A model generated the notes under the pieces. The model worked only from the letters and a program-made list of their open reading frames with translations. It was not told the DNA's origin and ran no database searches. Shown piece after piece: positions 1-7,900 of a stretch of DNA of 64,000 nucleotides. Position numbers and translations under genes: made by a program. The stretch is taken from the NCBI GenBank assembly GCA_964485695.1, contig CAZAKZ010000002.1, positions 1-64,000 on the forward strand, written 5' to 3'. Position 1 is the stretch's first letter. Every line of letters begins with the position of its first letter. This stretch comes from CAZAKZ01 sp964485695. Its GTDB lineage: Bacteria > Planctomycetota > JAFGQW01.

Positions 1-201
1 GCGTTCACAGCCATTCAGGTCCATTGCTACTGTACGGGCACGTTTCCGCCTTCAGCCGGACCTGAAACATACCGCTTTGAGCGGTTCACAATATAAAGCC
101 TCCGGCCCTGCCGGTGGGAATCATTTCACCCCCTTTGCATAACTCGGACATACCCGTATCCTGGGCGTTTTTCCAGCGTCCACCTACCGGGTTCTTGATA
201 A

Positions 202-2067
202 ATGGTTACATCGCCGGCGGCACAGAGGTCCTCGTGGGTCGCCCTCGCTGTCTTCGTGGTGGCCGCCGCTTTCCGGTGCTGTTTTCCCGAAGCCTCGTTC
301 TTTGGCCAGGACCAGTGCCGGGACATTGAATACGCCCGGAAGATCCTGTCAGGAGAGGTGTGGTTCCGCGGCGCCACCGTGGGCACCACCGGCCTCCATC
401 TCGGGCCAGGCTACATGTACCTGGTGGCCCTCGGCCTCGTGCCCCGGAACAACCCCGTCGACTGCGTCCTGCTCCTGAGTCTGATCCATGCTGCCGGCGT
501 GACCGGGTTCTATCTCCTGTTCCGGCGCATGTTCGGCCCGACCGTCGGAGCGGCCGCCGGACTCCTCCTGGCCGTGCATCCCATGATGCTGCTGAATGGC
601 CGGGGTCTCGGAAATCCGGTCCTGGTCCAGCCTGTCACCTGCCTGTTTCTCGCCGGGATCTGGCTGAGAATCCGCGAGCACAGAGCCTGGGGCCTGGACC
701 TGGCCGTGGTCGCGGCCGCATTCTCGGCCCACGTGCACCTGACCCTGGTGCTGCTCTGGCCGTGGCTCCTGGTGGCGTTCCTCCACCGCCCGCCGGGAGC
801 CAGGCGAGTGCCCTGGATCGGTCTCGGCGTCGCTCTCCTCCTCACGGTGCCCTGGGTCGTGGTCGAAGTAATGGACTGGACCGCGTCCGGCCGGACGCTT
901 CTGGGCCTGCCCGAGGCCTATCCTGCGGTCTCATACACCACGGCCCTCTTCCGGGCGTTAACGCCGGAACTCCGCCTCGAGGGCATGACCCTGTTCGGCG
1001 GGGAAACGTGGCAGGCCGTGGTCCGGGGCGCGGGCGTGCTGTTCTCCGGACTCGTGGCCTTCGGTGCGGTGAAGGCGCTGGCCGGCATGATCTCGACCTG
1101 GACGCGGTCCGGACTCGTCCTGTGGGGGCTATTCGTACCCTGCCTGGTGCTGTCCCTCATTTCGTTCCATTTCCACCTCTACTACCTCGAGATCACAGTA
1201 CCGTTCCGGGCCCTCCTGGGTGCCCTGGGAGCTGTGGCCCTGGCCCGGCGATGGGGAATCTGGGTCCTGGCTCCTTGCGCCATTGTCTGGATGGGGCACT
1301 TCGGAGGCACCCTGTGGAACGACCTCGTCCAGGGTGTCCGGCACACCCATCCGTACGGCTACGACCTGAGACGCCGCTTTGAGCCCGGATGCCACCCGGG
1401 AGCCCGCGTGACGGCCGCTTCCATGAAAGCCGTATCATCCGGCCTCATGGAGTGCCTCGGCACCGAGTATGTTGATTGGCCAAACCGTGCCGTGGGCCCC
1501 TGGCGGGGCCTCTTCGGTCCGATCCGGGACCCCCGGTTCTGGTTTCCCGAAAACCAGGGATCTCCCCTCGGGGGGAAGGTTGGATTCCTCCTGATTTCCC
1601 AAGCAGAGGACACCTATCCTATTCCCGGCCCCCGCCACCGTTCAGGCTACTTCGACTGCGGTGCGTTTCGGTTGATTCCATTTCCCACCCGGTTCGAAAC
1701 CCGTGCCTGGGAGATTCGAAACCCACAGGGCCACTGGAGCCGACTCCCCGGGGATATTCCCTACCGGCCTCCCCCCAAGATCCATTATCGCGAACTGCAC
1801 ATCCGCGGAACGCTGCACACGCCGCCGAACGGCTGGGAGCGCCTCTGCATCGAAACGGTCACGCATTTCGAGACGCGTGTGGTCTCCGTGAAACTCGACG
1901 GAAGGCCCATCCCCAGGATCCTCACCCGGCGCTGGCACAAGGTGTCGGTGGACGTGTTCGACCCGGGCCCGGTCTCCACCGGCACGCATTGCGTGGAAAT
2001 CCACTCGGTGAACGACCTCCACGAAACCTATCCCTGGGCTCTGGAGGTGCTGGACATCTGGCAGTGA
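202..2067 (+). CDS. GT39/ArnT-like multispanning membrane glycosyltransferase
   Basis: A 621-residue integral membrane protein with about ten hydrophobic segments in its first 400 residues, followed by a soluble C-terminal part of about 220 residues. Near the N-terminus there is an acidic stretch after the first membrane segment (FFGQDQCRDIEYARKIL) and then a G-P-G-Y-MYL motif. This arrangement is typical of the GT-C fold of the PMT/ArnT/GT39 superfamily, which transfers sugars from polyprenyl-phosphate carriers on the outer face of the cytoplasmic membrane. The acceptor cannot be told from sequence. The C-terminal part, rich in W, R and beta-type residues, may be a carbohydrate-binding or acceptor-recognition domain. 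No clear Shine-Dalgarno precedes the ATG at 202, so the start is uncertain. The next gene runs toward it on the other strand. Confidence 0.7.
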   Translation: MVTSPAAQRSSWVALAVFVVAAAFRCCFPEASFFGQDQCRDIEYARKILSGEVWFRGATVGTTGLHLGPGYMYLVALGLVPRNNPVDCVLLLSLIHAAGVTGFYLLFRRMFGPTVGAAAGLLLAVHPMMLLNGRGLGNPVLVQPVTCLFLAGIWLRIREHRAWGLDLAVVAAAFSAHVHLTLVLLWPWLLVAFLHRPPGARRVPWIGLGVALLLTVPWVVVEVMDWTASGRTLLGLPEAYPAVSYTTALFRALTPELRLEGMTLFGGETWQAVVRGAGVLFSGLVAFGAVKALAGMISTWTRSGLVLWGLFVPCLVLSLISFHFHLYYLEITVPFRALLGALGAVALARRWGIWVLAPCAIVWMGHFGGTLWNDLVQGVRHTHPYGYDLRRRFEPGCHPGARVTAASMKAVSSGLMECLGTEYVDWPNRAVGPWRGLFGPIRDPRFWFPENQGSPLGGKVGFLLISQAEDTYPIPGPRHRSGYFDCGAFRLIPFPTRFETRAWEIRNPQGHWSRLPGDIPYRPPPKIHYRELHIRGTLHTPPNGWERLCIETVTHFETRVVSVKLDGRPIPRILTRRWHKVSVDVFDPGPVSTGTHCVEIHSVNDLHETYPWALEVLDIWQ

Positions 2068-2074
2068 CGGGGGA

Positions 2075-2398
2075 TCAGTGAGGCCAGTACAGGACGGATG
2101 CGAACAGCGCGTAAATACTCAGGAGAATCCTGAGCAGGGACAAGAACTTGAAGGGCTTCGTCCTGACGAAGATCAGGCCGTTGACGATGCCATACATCGA
2201 GAGCAAGAAGGGCATCACGGCCAGAATCCGTTTCGCCACATCGTAGCCATCCGGGATCCCGGGGCCACCGATACCGTACGCGCTCGCCAGATGCTCCCGC
2301 AACAGCACCGACACATAAATGAGCAAAAACGCAGCGATCGGAGGTACGAATGCGAACGCCGCTGCCGTCTTTATGCCTTTTGATCTGGTCTTCTGCAT
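2075..2398 (-). CDS. small conserved-looking membrane protein, function unknown
   Basis: A 107-residue protein with three predicted membrane segments: AFAFVPPIAAFLLIYVSVLL, then ILAVMPFLLSMYGIVNGLIF, then LLRILLSIYALFASVLY. A short basic N-terminus (MQKTRSKG) precedes the first. The ATG at 2398 is chosen over an upstream ATG at 2440 because GAGGTGG lies about seven bases before it. No enzymatic motif is visible and I do not recognise the family. It is convergent with the glycosyltransferase gene, with only seven bases between the stop codons. Confidence 0.55.
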   Translation of the reverse strand: MQKTRSKGIKTAAAFAFVPPIAAFLLIYVSVLLREHLASAYGIGGPGIPDGYDVAKRILAVMPFLLSMYGIVNGLIFVRTKPFKFLSLLRILLSIYALFASVLYWPH

Positions 2399-2589
2399 CG
2401 CTTTCACCACCTCGGCCTCGACTCTATTCCAAGGCAGCACGAATGAAAGCCCGATTCGCAGGTCTGCGATATGGATTCTCGATGAACTGGGGGCTGCAAC
2501 AGGCGTCTTGGTATATCACCTGAGATCCTTGTGCAATACTGCCGGCCTGACGATCTTGTAGATCTGTCATTGGAATTAGGAAGGCATCC

Positions 2590-3087
2590 ATGAAGCATAT
2601 CCACAAAACTCTGGCCGTGACTGCCGTCTTGCTGGCGGCCGTTCTCATTGGTTGTTCGAGCGATACCGGGACCGGCGAGAATCAAGACAAAGTGAGCCGG
2701 GGCGAACACGATCGAGACGCCCGGGAACACGGTCGCGAGGGAGGCGAGGAATCGGGCATCGAGCTCGGTCTGACCGAGACCTACGACAAGGTCCGGAACG
2801 GGGCCCGTCTGATCCTGGCCTACGATGCGAAGAGCAACGCCTTCATCGGCACGGTGGAAAACACCATGAAGAGGACCCTGAAGCGGGTTCGCGTCGAAGT
2901 TCACCTCTCGAACGGAATCGAGCTCGGACCCACGACGCCGGTGGACCTCGCACCCGGCAAGAAGATTGACGTCAAGCTGAAGGCAACGGAGAAGGGCTTC
3001 AAGGGCTGGACCGCCCATCCTGAAGTCGGAAGCGGCGAACACGGTCACGGTGAGCACGATCGAGAGGGTAGGGGAGAACACAGGTAG
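2590..3087 (+). CDS. small secreted lipoprotein, His/Glu/Arg-rich linkers
   Basis: A 165-residue predicted lipoprotein. The N-terminus carries a basic start, a hydrophobic stretch and the lipobox AVLIGC, so Lgt and LspA would process it at Cys22. After a charged linker rich in H, E and R comes a compact domain (about residues 58-140) with the pattern FIGTVENTMKRTLKRVRVEV, resembling FxLYD/DUF3426-type beta-sandwich domains in which a residue run after V-x-N describes differences between conditions. The C-terminus is again His/Glu-rich (GEHGHGEHDREG) and could bind metal. AGGAAGG six bases before the ATG supports the start. Function unknown. Confidence 0.7.
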   Translation: MKHIHKTLAVTAVLLAAVLIGCSSDTGTGENQDKVSRGEHDRDAREHGREGGEESGIELGLTETYDKVRNGARLILAYDAKSNAFIGTVENTMKRTLKRVRVEVHLSNGIELGPTTPVDLAPGKKIDVKLKATEKGFKGWTAHPEVGSGEHGHGEHDREGRGEHR

Positions 3088-3188
3088 GGGGGGCGGAAAA
3101 GTCGATTACGGGGCCGTCAGAGGTCGCTTCTCAAGCCAGGCGCCCTAAATCCTGACCCACAAACAAGCTCGCGCATGGGGTTTGCGGA

Positions 3189-3262
3189 TGGGCGATACTG
3201 GATTCGAACCAGTGACCTCCACAATGTGAGTGTGGCGCTCTAACCAACTGAGCTAATCGCCC
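3189..3262 (-). tRNA. tRNA-Val (anticodon CAC)
   Basis: A full cloverleaf reads on the minus strand. Acceptor arms GGGCGAT and ATCGCCC pair over seven bases. The D arm is GCTC/GAGC. The anticodon stem CCACA/TGTGG encloses loop CTCACAT, giving anticodon CAC for valine GTG codons. The T arm is ACTGG-TTCGAAT-CCAGT. The discriminator is A and no CCA is encoded, so the CCA-adding enzyme is needed. Confidence 0.97.
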
Positions 3263-3272
3263 TCGGCCGAAA

Positions 3273-3301
3273 ATCTTAGGGGGGGCACTGGGGCGAGTCA
3301 A
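3273..3301 (-). promoter_or_regulatory. sigma-70 promoter of tRNA-Val
   Basis: On the minus strand TTGACT is followed after exactly 17 bases by TAAGAT. Transcription would start about seven bases on, roughly four bases before the mature 5' end of tRNA-Val, which fits a stand-alone tRNA promoter well. Confidence 0.7.
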
Positions 3302-3387
3302 GGGCGAGGGATCTCGCGGGCCGGGGATCCCGGGAAAACCGCACCTCCGGTCCGGCATTCTTCGGGCAAAGGGCATCGACCCGGCCG

Positions 3388-3407
3388 GGGAATTTGTTAC
3401 AATTCCC
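3388..3407. promoter_or_regulatory. palindrome overlapping a candidate -10 box
   Basis: GGGAATT and AATTCCC form a perfect seven-base inverted repeat around TGTTAC. A good -10 match (TACAAT) starts inside the spacer at 3398. A promoter reading right would serve the SUMF-like lipoprotein, with the palindrome placed as an operator would be. The -35 match is weak. Confidence 0.35.
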
Positions 3408-3552
3408 ACTTCCACAGGCAGATACTCTCCGGCTTCGACCTTGTCCGAGGCCCGCGGATTCGTGATGGAATCCCGGGCGTGAGTCGGGGGTTTGTCACGG
3501 GAATCCCGTGGAAAAGACCGGCCCCGGGGGTCGGCGGGGAAAGGAAACAGAG

Positions 3553-4500
3553 ATGTTGAAGAGTCCGATGTTCAGGCGACTGGTCCTGGGTCTCATGGTT
3601 GTGGCCGCGGTGGTGATTGTGGGGGAGGGCTGCGCGAAGAAGAAGAGAAGGAAGAAGAAGAAGGACTACAAGGTTCCCACGCAGGAGGAGATCTCCCGGT
3701 GGAGGGACCGGCTGAGGAACTCGGACCACAACATGGCCGTCATCCCGGCCGGGCGCTACCAGCTGGGGGACAACACCTTCGTTGGCAATCGAAAGCGCTT
3801 CGTGAAGCTCGAGGCTCCGTTCAAGATCGACAAGTTCGAGGTGACCAACCACGACTGGTGGATGTTCCTGTTCGCCACGAATAAATCCCAGGACTACTTT
3901 GCCGCTCCGCCGGTGGTCATGGGGGATTACGATACGGACAAGTGGGCTCAGGGCCACAAGTACTTCAAGTACGACTACGATCGTGCCAAGCACCCGATTC
4001 GTGCCATCGGGTACGACGAGGCCCAGATGTTCTGCAAGTTCGTCCGGAAACGCCTGCCCACCGCTGACGAGTGGGAGATCGCGGCCCGGGGGCCGGAAGG
4101 CCTGCGCTATCCCTGGGGGAACAAGTACTCCAGTGCCTACTGGAAGACCAAGGCCCAGACCAGCTTCATGATGAGCATCGAGACCACCGGTCGCGCGGAC
4201 TCGAGTAGCATCATCTATCGCCACGACACCGTGGCGGTGGACTCCATGCCGGAGGGGCAGAGCCCCTTCGGGCTCTACCACATGGGGGGGAACGTGTCGG
4301 AATGGACCACTTCCCAGGTCACCACCGGCCACGGAGAGTGGAAGAAGGTCAAACGGTCTGAGCGGCCCAAGTCCCAGGTGGTCAAGGGCGGGAGCTTCTA
4401 TTCCCGCCAGAAGGGATCGCTGGCGGCCCAGTACTTCGACCTGCTGCCCAACACGGCCTCGGACGTGTTCCGGGTCGGATTCCGGTGCGCCCGGGATTGA
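3553..4500 (+). CDS. SUMF/FGE-sulfatase-domain lipoprotein, probably non-catalytic
   Basis: A 315-residue exported protein with an N-terminal hydrophobic segment ending in GEGC, an imperfect lipobox, then a Lys-rich linker. The rest is a formylglycine-generating-enzyme (SUMF1) fold: MAVIPAGRYQLGD, FEVTNHDWWMFL, the RLPTADEWEIAARG motif, the YPWGNKY motif, GGNVSEWT, and the closing FRVGFRCARD. True FGE enzymes carry two Cys a few residues after the final GGS motif to bind copper and oxidise a sulfatase Cys. Here that stretch reads GGSFYSRQKGS and both are missing, so sulfatase activation is unlikely. It may serve as a binding or structural domain. The ATG at 3553 is preferred over 3508 because AAGGAAA precedes it and it opens directly into the signal sequence. 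Confidence 0.85.
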   Translation: MLKSPMFRRLVLGLMVVAAVVIVGEGCAKKKRRKKKKDYKVPTQEEISRWRDRLRNSDHNMAVIPAGRYQLGDNTFVGNRKRFVKLEAPFKIDKFEVTNHDWWMFLFATNKSQDYFAAPPVVMGDYDTDKWAQGHKYFKYDYDRAKHPIRAIGYDEAQMFCKFVRKRLPTADEWEIAARGPEGLRYPWGNKYSSAYWKTKAQTSFMMSIETTGRADSSSIIYRHDTVAVDSMPEGQSPFGLYHMGGNVSEWTTSQVTTGHGEWKKVKRSERPKSQVVKGGSFYSRQKGSLAAQYFDLLPNTASDVFRVGFRCARD

Positions 4501-4515
4501 GCCCGGAGTAGGTAC

Positions 4516-4548
4516 AAAAAAACGGGTCGGAAGGAGGATTCCGACCCG
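4516..4548 (-). terminator. intrinsic terminator pointing left
   Basis: A ten-base stem (CGGGTCGGAA with TTCCGACCCG) closes on GGAGGA. The run of seven A at 4516-4522 becomes a U tract only on minus-strand RNA, so the terminator stops leftward transcription. No minus-strand gene lies just to its right. It could also fold as a stem without a tail after the rightward SUMF gene. Confidence 0.6.
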
Positions 4549-4998
4549 GGTAGGAAATAAGCCAAGGCTTCAAGTTTCGGCGCAGTCTGATTTGAGAAGA
4601 AAAAAGGGAAAAGAAGGGGAGAAAACAGAAAGTTATCGCACTACGCGCCACCTTGACTTGGAATTTCCCAGTTGCATCAGTCTTACGTATCTCAAAGATC
4701 AATGGATACCGGAGAAAAGGTCAACTTTTCCCGGTGTCATACACCGTATTGGATGCAGGGAGGGTTCGGAATTGTTCCCTCTCGATCCTCTCACCCGTAG
4801 AAATATTCCTGGCCCGGAAATCAGGTTCACGACCTCCGAATATCTCGAGGAATGGCCTTCTCGTCCTCAGGAATCCGGCCCGGAACGGCGATGAAAAGAC
4901 AGGTTTTCGGGGCGGGGGTTGCACTGGACCCGTCCGGCGGTATTTTCTGAGCAGGCAAATATCCATAACTGGCGGTAAGGCAGGACTTTACTCAGGCG
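4549..4998. other. 450-base region without a convincing gene
   Basis: AT-richer than its surroundings. It holds two small hairpins close together: GAAAAG/CTTTTC around 4713-4729 and CGGTGT-CAT-ACACCG at 4732-4746. Short open frames on both strands lack start signals and family resemblance. The leftward terminator at 4516-4548 suggests a minus-strand transcript may cross this region. Confidence 0.4.
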
Positions 4999-6027
4999 AT
5001 GAAGAGACTTTTCCCAGGAAATTGCGGTTTTTCCCCCGGAATAGGCCGGTTCGGGGCCATTCTTCTGGTTGGACTCTCCCTGGTCGGGTGTGAAGGCCGG
5101 GAGGCCCCCGAGCTTACTCCGGTTTCGCCGCGTCCGACCCGGACCGAAGAGCCTGTGGTAGCCGACACGGAGAAGGAATCCCTGGCCTATGCCAACCTGA
5201 TCCAGAGGTTCGGCCGTCCGGCTCCGGATCGCGGCAAGATCAAGGACTGGGCCCGGGCCCAGGTTCAGGCCATTCAGGCCCACCTGGACTCGTTTCCCAA
5301 GTCTCCGAGGGTTTTTCAGCTCTACCCGTGGATGATCATCAATGAAATCGACGTCCTCGGGCGCTACGACCGGGCGGATACCGCCCTGGACGCCATGGAA
5401 AGAGCGGCCCGGGCGGGAGAGGTGCCCGGGGCCGAGGCCGCGCTCCTGCGGGCGGGGAGGCTTCGTGTGAAGCTCTACGGCCGGATGAGCGACCGGGCCC
5501 GGGAGATCGTGGCCCTGAACCGGCTGATTCCGGACCTGTCCGGTGCGGAACGGAGGCTCATGGAGGGTCGGCTCCACGAGCTGAAGCACCTCTCACCCGG
5601 GTGCACGTTGCCGGAGGTCACGGGAACGGACCTCCAGGGCGCTACGGTCCACGGGGAGGCCTGGAGTGGAAAGGTATTGCTGCTCGATTTCTGGGATTCC
5701 GGCCATCCCGCCTGTGATTCGGATTTCCGGGATCGGGTTCAGGCGTATGCCGAGTTCCAGGACTCAGGACTCGTGATCGTGGGCGTGCCCCTGTGTCGAT
5801 CCCGAAGCGAGGTGAAGAACTACATCCGGGACAGGAAAGCGACCTGGCCCCAGGTCTTTGACAAGCGCCGGCCGGGGAACGACCACCCCCTGGCCCGGGC
5901 CTTAAACGTGGTGGCGGGGCCGACCAGCTATCTGGTGGATCGGAAGGGTGTGATTCGATACAAGGGCCTGCGGGGCCGCGAGATGCTTCGTCGCATCGAG
6001 GAGCTCGTCAGGGAATCGCGGAAATAG
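4999..6027 (+). CDS. TlpA-like thioredoxin-fold lipoprotein with a broken CXXC
   Basis: A 342-residue predicted lipoprotein (lipobox LSLVGC at about residue 31). Residues about 55-195 are helical and resemble a TPR-like N-terminal region. Residues about 200-340 form an AhpC/TSA-type thioredoxin domain: a strand VLLLDFWDSG, a mid-domain GLVIVGVPL, the cis-proline segment VVAGPTSYLVDRKGVIRYKG and a last helix. TlpA proteins normally reduce disulfides through WCxxC; here the site reads GHPAC (H236, C239), so the nucleophilic first Cys is a His and only the second remains. Disulfide reductase activity is doubtful. Similar lipoproteins are common in Planctomycetota. It sits 37 bases before the DUF1573 gene and probably shares its transcript. 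Confidence 0.85.
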   Translation: MKRLFPGNCGFSPGIGRFGAILLVGLSLVGCEGREAPELTPVSPRPTRTEEPVVADTEKESLAYANLIQRFGRPAPDRGKIKDWARAQVQAIQAHLDSFPKSPRVFQLYPWMIINEIDVLGRYDRADTALDAMERAARAGEVPGAEAALLRAGRLRVKLYGRMSDRAREIVALNRLIPDLSGAERRLMEGRLHELKHLSPGCTLPEVTGTDLQGATVHGEAWSGKVLLLDFWDSGHPACDSDFRDRVQAYAEFQDSGLVIVGVPLCRSRSEVKNYIRDRKATWPQVFDKRRPGNDHPLARALNVVAGPTSYLVDRKGVIRYKGLRGREMLRRIEELVRESRK

Positions 6028-6064
6028 TGTTTCGATTGATCCACGAAGGATGGAATCTGAATCC

Positions 6065-7822
6065 ATGATGCGCAAGATGGAAAGACGCGTGGTTGCCTGG
6101 TTTGGTGTCCCGGTCCTGGCCGCCCTGGTATGGGCTTGCGGAGATACCCGTGAAAACACGAGGGGCAGCAAGGCCGTGGAGGCCGAAGCGAAGAAGGTCC
6201 AGCCCAATGTCACGGCAGCAGCCCTGACCCCGGATGCGGGCAAGGCCTCGCCCGGGCAGGAGAAGGCGACCGAGAAAGGCACGACTCCCCCTGAACCCAC
6301 GGAAGAGGACACTCAGCAGGATCCTCTCGCCTATCGGGACCACTCACTCTTCCCCACCTCGGCCATGTCCGTCTACCTGCTCCTGAAGTTCAGCGGGGAC
6401 AGCTCCGCCTCCTACCTGCGCATTCGCCAGTCCCTGCGGGGGGACCTCAAGGGCATTCGCTTCAGCCACATCAAGGCCTTCCTGGAGCGGTCCGGTATCC
6501 GGTCGGAGGCCCGGAAAGAGTCTCTGGCCAGGGTACTCAAGGCCGGTAATCCCGCCATTCTCCTGACCCAGACCCGGGAGACCCGCACCGACCCGTCCGC
6601 CGGTCAATGCGTGGTCTGCCTGGGCAGGGAGAAGGGGGGGGTACGCATCATCGATCCCATGGTGGGCAATCTGGTGGTCTCCGAGGAGGTTCTCGGACAG
6701 CGCTACATCGGAGCCAACCTTCGCATCGAAGGAGACCTGGACAGACCGGCCAAGAACGCTCCGGATCTTTTCTGCCGCGAGATCATCAAGAGCTTTGGCG
6801 AGGTACCCTCGGGTGCCAAAGTGGATCACAATTTTCCCATCCAGAACGCGGGTAGCAGGCCGCTCACGATATCCCGCGTGGAAACCACCTGCGGGTGCGC
6901 GGCGGCCATGATCAGCAAGAAGGGAAAGCTCTCCGAGGAGCGGATCAAGGCCATCAAGCCCGGAGAGAAGAACGATCCCAAGAAGCTCATCGTCCAGAAG
7001 GACTCCGGCGGGGTCATCCAGCCGGGCCAGACCGCCTGGATCTCGGCCCACGTCAACACCCTGCACAAGCAGGGATACATGGCCTTCCGCATCCGGGTCA
7101 GGAGCGACGATCCCGAGGAGTCCGAGCTCAGCGTCTCCCTCCAGGGGACCGTGGTCCGGGTGTTCGAATACGATCCCATCACCCTCTTTTTCAGGGAGGT
7201 CCAGTCCACGGAGGGCATCGCCTCCCACCTCTGGGTCCGCCACTACAAGTCCAAACCCTTCAAGATCTCCGGCATCCGGACCACGACCAAGCACATCGCG
7301 GCCCGTCTCGATCCTGAGGCGCCTCGAAATCCCATGCCCGTGGAAGAGAAATTCAGAATCCGGGGTGTCCTGCCCAAGGGGCATCCAGAGGATCAGGGAT
7401 GGGTGGGCTTGAAGGTAGAGATCCTACCAGGCGCCCCCATCGGTACGTTTTCAGGGACGGTGTCCTTGAAGGCCGACGAGACGCCCATCGAAATCAACGT
7501 GGCCGCACTGATCAAGGGCAACATCAAGGTGACGCCGGGCTACTTCAGTTTCGGCCACATCAAGAAGGGTGAACCGCGCAAGGTCCTGGTCTCGATCTCC
7601 TCGAAGCTGGGCAAGGCGTTCAAGGTCGACAGGGTGGAAGTCAACAAGGACTTCATGGTCGCCAAGGTCATCCCCGGAGGGAACGGCCACTACCAGGTCA
7701 AGCTGAGCCTCAAGGAGGGCTGGAGCAAACACGATATTCAGGGCGTGGTCACCATTCACTCCAACGATGCCCTGGAGCCGAGAAAAAAGGTCCTGGTGTA
7801 CGGATTCATCAAGCGCGAGTAG
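6065..7822 (+). CDS. lipoprotein with a dead C39-peptidase-like domain and DUF1573
   Basis: A 585-residue protein. A signal sequence with lipobox LVWAC is followed by a low-complexity charged linker. About residues 90-230 follow the pattern of a C39 cysteine peptidase: the helix start FPTSAMSVYLLLKF, a second helix (HIKAFLERSGI), PAILL, then GQCVVCLG and IIDPMVG. In active C39 peptidases a Cys opens the first helix and a His stands before VV; here those positions are Leu and Gln, with only the Asp of DP kept. Residues about 245-340 match DUF1573, an Ig-like domain marked by TTCGCA. A second beta-sandwich region continues to the end. DUF1573 proteins are envelope proteins of unsettled function. 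The ATG at 6065 suits the AAGGA at 6045; the ATG at 6050 has no room for one. Confidence 0.8.
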   Translation: MMRKMERRVVAWFGVPVLAALVWACGDTRENTRGSKAVEAEAKKVQPNVTAAALTPDAGKASPGQEKATEKGTTPPEPTEEDTQQDPLAYRDHSLFPTSAMSVYLLLKFSGDSSASYLRIRQSLRGDLKGIRFSHIKAFLERSGIRSEARKESLARVLKAGNPAILLTQTRETRTDPSAGQCVVCLGREKGGVRIIDPMVGNLVVSEEVLGQRYIGANLRIEGDLDRPAKNAPDLFCREIIKSFGEVPSGAKVDHNFPIQNAGSRPLTISRVETTCGCAAAMISKKGKLSEERIKAIKPGEKNDPKKLIVQKDSGGVIQPGQTAWISAHVNTLHKQGYMAFRIRVRSDDPEESELSVSLQGTVVRVFEYDPITLFFREVQSTEGIASHLWVRHYKSKPFKISGIRTTTKHIAARLDPEAPRNPMPVEEKFRIRGVLPKGHPEDQGWVGLKVEILPGAPIGTFSGTVSLKADETPIEINVAALIKGNIKVTPGYFSFGHIKKGEPRKVLVSISSKLGKAFKVDRVEVNKDFMVAKVIPGGNGHYQVKLSLKEGWSKHDIQGVVTIHSNDALEPRKKVLVYGFIKRE

Positions 7823-7900
7823 TCCAGGAACCGCCTGGATTTCGGATCGAACTCCCCGGCCAGGAAAATAGGGGGATGGATTTGAGGATCCGCGGGTTTC

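Noticed and set aside
71..85. Hairpin ACCGCT-TTG-AGCGGT near the left edge
   Set aside because: Too short and without a T run to call a terminator; too little context at the window edge.
3508..3552. Upstream start of the SUMF lipoprotein
   Set aside because: The 15 added residues (MEKTGPGGRRGKETE) would precede the signal sequence and leave the AAGGAAA site inside the gene.
4653..5093. 146-codon frame over the gap before the TlpA gene
   Set aside because: No SD or family pattern, and it runs into the TlpA gene in a different frame.
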